Source: Talpa occidentalis
Lineage: Eukaryota > Chordata > Mammalia > Eulipotyphla > Talpidae
Direction: 5' to 3'
DNA length: 64,000 nt
NCBI RefSeq assembly: GCF_014898055.3
Contig: NW_023605083.1
Coordinates: 60,800,228-60,864,227 of the forward strand
A program made the position numbers and the translations under genes. Under the pieces are notes generated by a model. The model saw only the letters and a program-made list of their open reading frames with translations. It was not told where the DNA came from and ran no database searches. Shown here piece by piece: positions 57,042-64,000 of this stretch; position 1 is the stretch's first letter; the number at the start of each line of letters is the position of its first letter.

Positions 57042-57197
57042 AAGGATTGGGGTCAGAATGGGGCGTTTGCAATTGTATGGGGGAATATAAAAATAAAATT
57101 TAATATTTAAAAAAAAAATAAATAAATAAATATGCAAAGAGAAGTATAAAAAAAAATTTTTTAACAGATAAGTTAAAAAAAAAAAAGAAGGGATTAA

Positions 57198-57934
57198 ACA
57201 TGCAGAAATGGATTACAAGAAATAACTATGAGGGGAAAAAAATGGCAAGGAGTCAGGGAAGACCGGGAAAGCCATCTGACGATGACGTAGGTCTGATACC
57301 AAACGAAGGAGAGAGCGAAGGAAGGGAAAAAGGAAGTCCAGACTGCAATTCTCTGACTGCCATTCAAACCTAAGGAACGTCTGGTCAGGCCACTTGGGGA
57401 CTCCTTCAGTCAAGTAGCCCATCAGAGAACACACCAGCACCCCGGAACAAATCTCCTGGTCCTCACTGTCGGGCTCATGATTGACAGTCCACAAAAAGTG
57501 TGGCTTTCACCCGAACTTCTGAGCCGCGAGTGCCCTCGGTCAATCACATTACCTAAAGTTAGAGAGATGTGTTCTCATAAATGCTGGGGTAATTTTATAC
57601 AGAATCAGGTAAAACACTTAGAATTCCTCTGAAATACTTCTGTATTATTTAAAACCTGCTTGGATATTTTGCAGCTTTTTTAAACACAAAAAAAAATGGC
57701 AAAAATATTAAAATTGTGCTTTTATAAGAGCTATGGACGCAGCAAGAACAGTCTGGGTATCCCGTATATGATAAAATTCAATTCTCATCAGAATACAGAG
57801 CACAGATGATAAGAGACTTATATGATGGGTAAGAGTCTCCTTTCCCATCCTAACAAGCTCAAATGGAGTGTTCCTATTCTGGCACACCTGACTGGTCCGT
57901 TCAGTGGACAAACTGCAAAAGCTCATTATGACAG
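57198..57934. other. Unassigned sequence
   Basis: No feature recognised. Confidence 0.4.
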
Positions 57935-58460
57935 ACCCTAAGGTAATTACCAACTCCTGGTGTTCCCACATTTGCGTAAACCCCTCCCTGAGTGTGAGCA
58001 AGATAAGTGACTTGTTTCTCACCAACAGAACATGGCAAAGGTAATGAGATGTCACTACCACGATCACACTCATCACATAAAATTCTGTCTCGCCAGAGCC
58101 TCTCTTGGCCTCCTCTGACCTTAAAGCAGTACCCCACTATGTTGTAAACTTCCTGTGGAGAAGACAATGTGGTAGAGAACTATGCGTAGCCTGTAGAACT
58201 GAGGCCTTCACCTCCCACAGGCCACAAGAAAACAAATTCTGCCAACAACTTGGACTTGGAAGCAAGTTCTTCCCCAGTTGACCCTCCAAGTGAGAATGCA
58301 GTCATGTTGATGATTACAGCTTTATGGAACTCCAAGCAGAGGAACCAGCTGGCCAGGACCACACAACTGACCCACATATATTATGACACAGTGTGTGCTT
58401 TCTAAACCACTAAGTTTGTGGTAATTCTTTATGCAGCAATACCAAACTCATACAATCTTG
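57935..58460 (+). mobile_element. Solo LTR, MaLR (MLT1-type)
   Basis: Readable in order: cctccctgagtgtgagcaag, ataagtgacttgtttctcac, acatggcaaaggtaatgaga, gaactgaggccttcacctcc, attctgccaacaacttggac, gtgagaatgcagtcatgttg, aaaccactaagtttgtggta, tttatgcagcaatacc. An internal stretch is shortened relative to what I recall. No viral gene is adjacent. Confidence 0.7.
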
Positions 58461-59744
58461 ACTGTGCTTTGTCTTCGGCACTGTTCTGGGCACAGTGGCC
58501 ATATTAGCGTGGTTAGAACATGGACTGAAGTCGTAGGTGGGAACAGTGGGAAGTGAACTAGGTAAGAGAAGATAACAGTTATATCTAAAATATAATCTTA
58601 TCTAGAAAATATTGTAGCAGACTTATAAGCAGATTTCTGAGTGCACGCAGCCACAGAAGTAATTACTGCTGGCCTGATAGACCCAACATATAAACCAAGA
58701 AGGAAGTCCTAACACAGCAAAGTGATTTCACAATTACAGACAGTGCCATACTTTGAGCTAAAATCCTTGACCCAATGAACATTCATTTCCTTTAAAGTCC
58801 ATTTAAACTCTGACCAAAAGAAGAATCCATCATGGAAGAATCCATTCATCATGCAAGAATGCCATGATTAAGGTTCTTTTTCACTGGACTTTCTCTTTTG
58901 CTTCCCTAGCTTAGCGAAGACACACCTGTACTTCCTTCCCACATAGGGTGTGAAAGTACTGCTTAATCAAATACCCAGAGGAATAAAACAGCTGTTGGCA
59001 ACATCACAGAGGAGGGTTTCCCTCACCCCAATTGCCAGTCTCCATGGCAACTCCCAGCCACAGCCTACAAACAGTTACCTCAATTGCATTACACATCCCT
59101 ACAGAACTCCCACGGAGGGAATCCATGTTGATCTCTTGGTCACCATAGTTTCAGTTCACACCATGATCTTAAACGTTCTCTACGCATGTATGTGCATGCA
59201 TATACATATTAACATGCATACTGAAGCTTAGCACATGCTGCCCTTTCCTCTTGGTAGAAGCCAAAACATGCTTGAGGAGTGACTAGTATAATCTTTGTGA
59301 TGAAAAAGGCACAGTAATCCCCACCCCAGTGAAAGATCTGCAGTTACTCATAGGCTCTGCTGAAAAACTCCTTCAAATTGGCTGAGAGAAATGCATATGT
59401 TGAATCTCCCCTGAGAAGCGTACATCTGCAGGCACTAAATTTAATTTTTAATCTTGTTCCTGTTAGAAAATAATTGATGCATCAGTTTTATTCCTTTCTG
59501 AAGATAGTCGCTTTTGTACTAGAAAATATAGCACATATTTTCTAAGGTATTTCCTCTAAATGACTAACATTTACAGTACTGGTGGTACAGCGATCTCCTC
59601 CACAATATCAGAAGCACAAATATGAAAAGATTTGACCAGAATTATTACTAAATGTGCAGCTATATTCTCTCCTGATGCTGAGGTGACATTGAGGAGAGCC
59701 AATGGCTCTTCTCAAAATTTAAAGTGAGTATAAATCACCCTGTA
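58461..59744. other. Unassigned sequence
   Basis: No repeat or gene recognised. Confidence 0.4.
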
Positions 59745-59850
59745 GATTTTGGTTCAGTGAGTGAGACTGGAGATTCTGTGCTTCTAACATGCTCCCAGGT
59801 GATGCTGGTGAAGTCACTTTTCTGGAGCACTGCTGCAAGGCTCCGGGAGT
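59745..59850 (+). mobile_element. MER5A-like hAT fossil
   Basis: ggttcagtgagtgagactgg, gattctgtgcttctaacatg, ctcccaggtgatgctggtga match MER5A order. Both ends are worn. Confidence 0.6.
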
Positions 59851-59894
59851 TCTCACTGTGATGGAGCACGTGAGGTTTATAGTAAGGATTGTCA

Positions 59895-59968
59895 GTAATG
59901 ACATCATTTATGTGAAATGCCACACATAGCACCTTGCAGAGAACAGGTACTCAATAAATCTTGTTTCT
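59895..59968 (+). repeat. MIR or L2 3'-end fragment
   Basis: tgccacacatagcaccttgc and gaacaggtactcaataaatc are the terminal signature shared by MIR and L2. Confidence 0.5.
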
Positions 59969-60064
59969 TTGCCCTGCAAAGTGTTTCCATTCTCATTAAC
60001 TCACTGAAATGTCAAATGAGCTTGTGAATTGCAAGGAAGTTGGGAGAGAAACTGGGTATAAGCC

Positions 60065-60205
60065 CCACTCTAAAAACAAGGACACTAAAGTTGATGGAAA
60101 TAAAATAACTTGTCCAAATGCAGAAAGCTAATGAGGTAGAGGCAAGAATTGAACCTGGTCTTCTAATTCCCAGTCCTGTGTTCTTTCCAGTACATCATCC
60201 TGAAG
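60065..60205 (-). repeat. MIR
   Basis: aacaaggacactaaagttga, aaataacttgtccaaatgca, gcaagaattgaacctggtct, ctgtgttctttccagtacat: MIR complement. Confidence 0.7.
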
Positions 60206-60289
60206 GCCTACATGTCCATGTTAGGAATGTCACCTAATTGATTCAAGATGAAAACCATCCCACTGTATTTTTGAAAGCCAGAAAAACTC

Positions 60290-61090
60290 TGAAATCAAAA
60301 CCTGGCACTGACATTCCTCTCAGGGAAAAAACTCTATAGGCTAATCTCGAAAACATAGACGCAAAACTCCTAAATAAAATATTAGCAAATCAAATCCAGC
60401 CGTGTATTTAAAGAATAATACAGAATGACTAAGTGAAGTTTATTCCAAGAATGTAGGGTAGTTTAATATGAGGAAATCTATTAACATAATTCATCACATC
60501 AAGAGGTCAAAGGAGAAAAACCATATGATCATTGTAAAGATGCCAAAGAGACATTTAATAAAATTCAATGGTCATTCAAGATTTTTTTTAACTAGGAATT
60601 GAAATATATTGCTTTAACATAAAAAAAGATAACTATCTGAAAGTGCCAACCAATAATTTGCTTAACAGGAAAATATTCTGGATGTGATAGTACTGCCAAC
60701 CCTCACTCCTATTTTTCAACCTTATTTTAGAAGTTTTAATCAATGCAATAAGACAGGAAAAATAAATAAAATATAGAAATAGTTGAAAGGAGGAAATAAG
60801 ATAATAATTATTTTCAGATGCTAAGATTTTCCTCCTAGAAAAATTCAAGTGAATTTATTTTAGAACTACTAAAAATGGGGTTAGAAACCAGTACTTAGAA
60901 AAAATAGATTTTAAAAAGGGGGCTCATTTAAAATAAGAAACTAAAAAAATTAAAATATCTACTAATAAACCTAAGTAGTATTCATCAAACCTAAGAAGTT
61001 TACAGTGAAGCATAAGGATTTAAATAAATGGAAATAAATTCCATGCTCCCAGGTAGTAAGTCAGAGTTTGTAAAGATGGTAAGCATTCAT
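60290..61090 (+). mobile_element. Old L1, ORF2 region, left of SINE insertion
   Basis: Degenerate ORF2: ctctataggctaatctcgaa, aacatagacgcaaaactcct, attccaagaatgtagggtag, aaaaaccatatgatcattgt, ataagacaggaaaaataaat. The region equivalent to the RT catalytic motif (around 60815-60835) no longer encodes FADD and stops are frequent. Confidence 0.85.
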
Positions 61091-61351
61091 GGGCCTCCCT
61101 GGTGGTGCAAGGGGTTAAGATGCAATCTTTAAAGCTATCTGCAGCCACTGCAGCACAAGTTCGAGCCCCGACCAGGGAGCTACCCAAATGGCACAGCAGA
61201 CCTCTCCTGACTCGCACGCTACTCCCCTCAGCAGTGTATTTCAGTCTATCTGCCTGTTCTGTTCCCCACTCTGTCTCTGGTGAATCTTCTCACCCTCCAC
61301 ACCTTTGGCCTGTACCCCATTTCTTGTATACATAATAAATCTTAAAAAAAA
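61091..61351 (+). mobile_element. tRNA-derived SINE, older subtype, inserted in old L1
   Basis: Full length: gggcctccctggtggtgcaa, a B-box-like agttcgagcccc, ccagggagctacccaaatgg, the common body and catAATAAATctta. A perfect 19-bp target duplication aaagatggtaagcattcat (61072-61090 and 61352-61370) shows precisely how it split the L1. Confidence 0.96.
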
Positions 61352-61370
61352 AAAGATGGTAAGCATTCAT

Positions 61371-62825
61371 AGGAATTTAGAGTTTTAGAACTTTTTATTC
61401 AAAATTATAACAGGATTCTTGGAACCTGAAGACATAATTCTTAAGTTCAACTAGAAAATAAGTGCCTGAGAACTGTCCAGAAAATATAGAAAAAGAAGAA
61501 CAATGTGGATAAACTTGTTCTACCACATTATAAATTATACTATACACCTACAATAAATAATTGCTGTACAGGTGTAAGAAGAGAAAGACAGATCAAAGAA
61601 GCAGAATAGAAAATTCAGTAATGGTCCCAAATATAACTACATAAAGAGTTTATTAAATGACAAAAATAGCTTTTATGTTCCATGGGAAATGTTGTCAAAC
61701 TAATGCACGGGCTATGTGAAAACAAATTGATTCTCATTTTTATCTTCTATCAGAGACAATAGTTGGATTCAAGAATTAATGTTCTTAAACAAATCATAAA
61801 GAACTTATATATGTGTATATATGCATGTGTGTATATATGTATGCATGTGTTTATATATATGGAGAGAGAGAGAAAGTAACAACAAAGTCAGAAAACTTAA
61901 AGAGAAATACCAATACACTGAACCACCTGAGGATGAAGAATTTTTGTACTGAAGAGGAAAAAAGCAACTGGCAAAACTAAAAAACTTACATAAAACATGT
62001 GTGATAGGTAAGGAGTTAATAATTGGAATACATTAAAGAGATTTATAATGCAATAAGAAAAAGATTAGCCCTGCATTATACTGGGGAGACTATTTGGAGT
62101 CAGTTTCCAAAAGAAGAAATACAGTCAATAAATATATGGACAAAAAAAAATGTTCAACTTTCCTATCAATCAAATGATTCAAATTAAATGTCCAAGATGG
62201 AATATGTTTCCCATAAAGTTACCAAAGACTGTAACTCAATAATGGTGTTTGGAAACTGACACGTGTGTACACTGCTTGAACATAAATTGGTGCAAACTTT
62301 TGAAAAGCAATTACAGATACATCTCAGTAATCTTAAAATGTAGACACTCTTCATCCAAGCAATTCTACCTATATATATTCACAACCCCCTCCAAAAAAAT
62401 TATAAAACATAAATGTGCACAAGATAGATGCAGAGGCATATGTTTCACAATGTTATTTATTATAGAATACAATCAATGTTCTATAATAGGAAATTAATCA
62501 ATTGTGTTTAATACAGTCACTAGAAACTGCAATGAAACCACTGACTCACTGAATTAGTTTATTTGATGATCTGAAAAAATATTCAGAATATATTACCATT
62601 GGTGGGGGTAGGTGCGGGGAAGCTAGGTATGAAATAGCATGTACTGTTTGACAGCATTTTTATAAAATACAGAAACAGAGAAAAATGAAAATGTTTATAA
62701 TGATTATCTTCATATGTTTGGATAATTAGTAATCTGTTTATTTTTCCATTTGTTTTTCTATATTTGATCTTTGGACCTATCAATCATGAATTGTTTTTGT
62801 AATAACCACAAAAGGATGTATATAA
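61371..62825 (+). mobile_element. Old L1, ORF2 and 3' region, right of SINE insertion
   Basis: L1 text resumes after the SINE: ggattcttggaacctgaaga, attatactatacacctacaa, ctgaggatgaagaatttttg, ggtaaggagttaataattgg, aaaaaaatgttcaactttcc, gcaattctacctatatatat, cacaatgttatttattatag. It ends near 62825 in an A/T-rich region with no clear tail. It is heavily decayed. Confidence 0.8.
61800..61875. repeat. Alternating TA/TG simple repeat with GA end
   Basis: tatatatgtgtatatatgca type repeats followed by ggagagagagaga, lying inside the old L1. Confidence 0.9.
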
Positions 62826-63329
62826 TTTGTATCTTATGTCAAAGAGACAATTGGGAGCCAGCAGTTAATTCTGAGGCTTAGAGTTAAGATGCAAGCTAAG
62901 TTTAGGAACCCTTGTTAAGAGTGAGTTAGGTCACTTCAGGAGGAGATGCATGTCATAAATCTGCTATCCCAACTACAACGTAAGATCTTTAGGACACAGC
63001 CTAGAGACATTTACCAGGCTGATTCAGGTGAGACCATTGAAGGTGAATCATCAGGAAAAAAGTGATAGAGAAAAAAAGATGTGGGCGCAAGTGGGAGAGT
63101 GGGTGGGGTGAGGCCTGGGGACAAGGAGCTGGCCGAGCAAACACAGCACAACAAAGTGAGTGGGGATACAGGGGTGGGTAAGCCTAATGAGGACAGTCAG
63201 GCACGGCAGATCCCCACACAAGGAAGTTCAGGGGAAAGGCTTTGCTGAAAGGGAGGTTCAGAACTCCTAAAACAACTCCTCTCAAGTGAATAATTCCTAA
63301 CTGTTTCCACTGATTCCAAAGGTTGCTCT
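62826..63329. other. Unassigned sequence
   Basis: No feature recognised. Confidence 0.4.
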
Positions 63330-63470
63330 GTCGTCAGTTCAACTGCACAGGTGAGAGAACTGAGACTCTTAAGCAGTCCACACAAATCCTGCAAAGTGGT
63401 ACAGTCAAGACTGGAACTCAGACCCACCTGCCCTCAAATCTAGTATTCGTTCACCTGCATCATGCTTTTT
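63330..63470 (-). repeat. MIR
   Basis: gcacaggtgagagaactgag, actcttaagcagtccacaca, actggaactcagacccacct, ctagtattcgttcacctgca: MIR complement. Confidence 0.65.
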
Positions 63471-64000
63471 CTTTTTTTACTATAAGTGTAGGATATAGTT
63501 GAAATTATCTAAGGAAATTAATTTTTCACTTCGAAAAAATGGGAATGGTGAGCAAAATAGGGCCCTAGATATTACCAGGCCAACAACAGCATAATTAAAC
63601 AAATAAGAAATGAGAAAATTCTATTAGGATTTACAACAAAGTGAATTTTATTAGGGAATTAGGATTATTCACAATGGTGAGAATAGAAATAAGGAATGGA
63701 TTAATTCTTTCAGTAAACAGTTTTTGCATCTGTCAGGATAGTCTAGATAATATCTTAATAACAAAAACAATAAATACTTCCTTCTGGTTCATAGTACAAG
63801 TTGATCACAGGATGCGAAAGAGAAAAGCTCACTGTTCAACAAAATCACTCAGAGACCTAGGTTGAGCACAAAACCAGCATCCTCTAGAGAACTGGCAATT
63901 GCTGTTCCAGAAAAAAAGAGAAAGCCCTGAAGACTTAAGTGACATAAATCACTTCCTCCCAACCCACCGATCAGAGCCAGGCACTTGCCCCACCCTGCCA
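63471..64000. other. Unassigned sequence to the window end
   Basis: No repeat or gene recognised. Confidence 0.4.

Larger units (their letters stand above)
55043..57197 (+). mobile_element. Young L1 retrotransposon, 5'-truncated (about 2.1 kb), with target-site duplication and a possible 3' transduction
   Basis: L1 sequence begins at 55056 within the RT domain and runs through ORF2, the 3' UTR and a first A-rich tail (57090-57131). About 50 further bases that are not L1 (57131-57171) then lead into a second A run, before the target duplication. Duplications aagaagggattaa lie at 55043-55055 and 57185-57197. The element is nearly identical to the minus-strand L1 at 45.6-48.2 kb but is about 0.4 kb shorter at the 5' end. 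Confidence 0.95.

Overview
The window is non-prokaryotic: AT-rich, repeat-dense DNA of a placental mammal. I find no protein-coding gene, exon, tRNA, rRNA or CRISPR array that the sequence supports. Nearly all recognisable content is retroposons. Eutherian-wide old repeats are present (MIR, L2, MER5A, MER20, a Tigger-like element, MLT1-type LTRs, old L1). On top of them lie young lineage-specific L1 copies and a tRNA-derived SINE in about 18 copies. The SINE has an A box and a B box, an AATAAA-rich tail and a TCTTT just before the poly(A), which is the T+ SINE layout. Head and body look unlike dog SINEC, horse ERE, cetartiodactyl CHR or primate Alu. My best guess is Rhin-1 of rhinolophoid bats (horseshoe and leaf-nosed bats), by inference only.

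Layout. 0-12 kb: a duplicated purine-rich motif, five full-length or near full-length SINEs, one short-form SINE, and scattered MIR and L2. 12-24 kb: a poly(A)-only insertion, old L1, SINEs, a long L2 3' end (18.5-19.3 kb), two SINEs that used the same target site (20.87-21.22 kb), and a Tigger-like element. 24-30 kb: a CR1-like relic, a 315-bp young L1 tail, an old L1 and a SINE. 30-44 kb: repeat-poor DNA with MIR relics, one MLT1-type LTR and one SINE. 44.6-48.2 kb: a SINE inside MER20 inside an MLT1-type LTR, followed by a 2.5-kb young L1 on the minus strand with an open ORF2 3' half. 48-55 kb: mostly unassigned, with a possible LTR-like segment at 53.5-54.1 kb. 55.06-57.18 kb: a second young L1 on the plus strand, frameshifted, with a possible 3' transduction. 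57.2-64 kb: another MLT1-type LTR and a 2.5-kb old L1 split by a SINE.

The only real coding capacity is the ORF2 reverse-transcriptase/C-terminal part of the two young L1s. Both are 5'-truncated and cannot be autonomous. The parts are linked by mechanism: L1 and SINE copies share A-tails, direct target-site duplications and TTTT/AA-like cleavage sites, as expected if L1 machinery mobilised both. The most useful observations are a short SINE form with a repeated 3' junction, four SINE subtypes, reuse of one target site, a poly(A)-only insertion, the candidate L1 transduction, and the close inverted L1 pair. I found no clearly new biological system.
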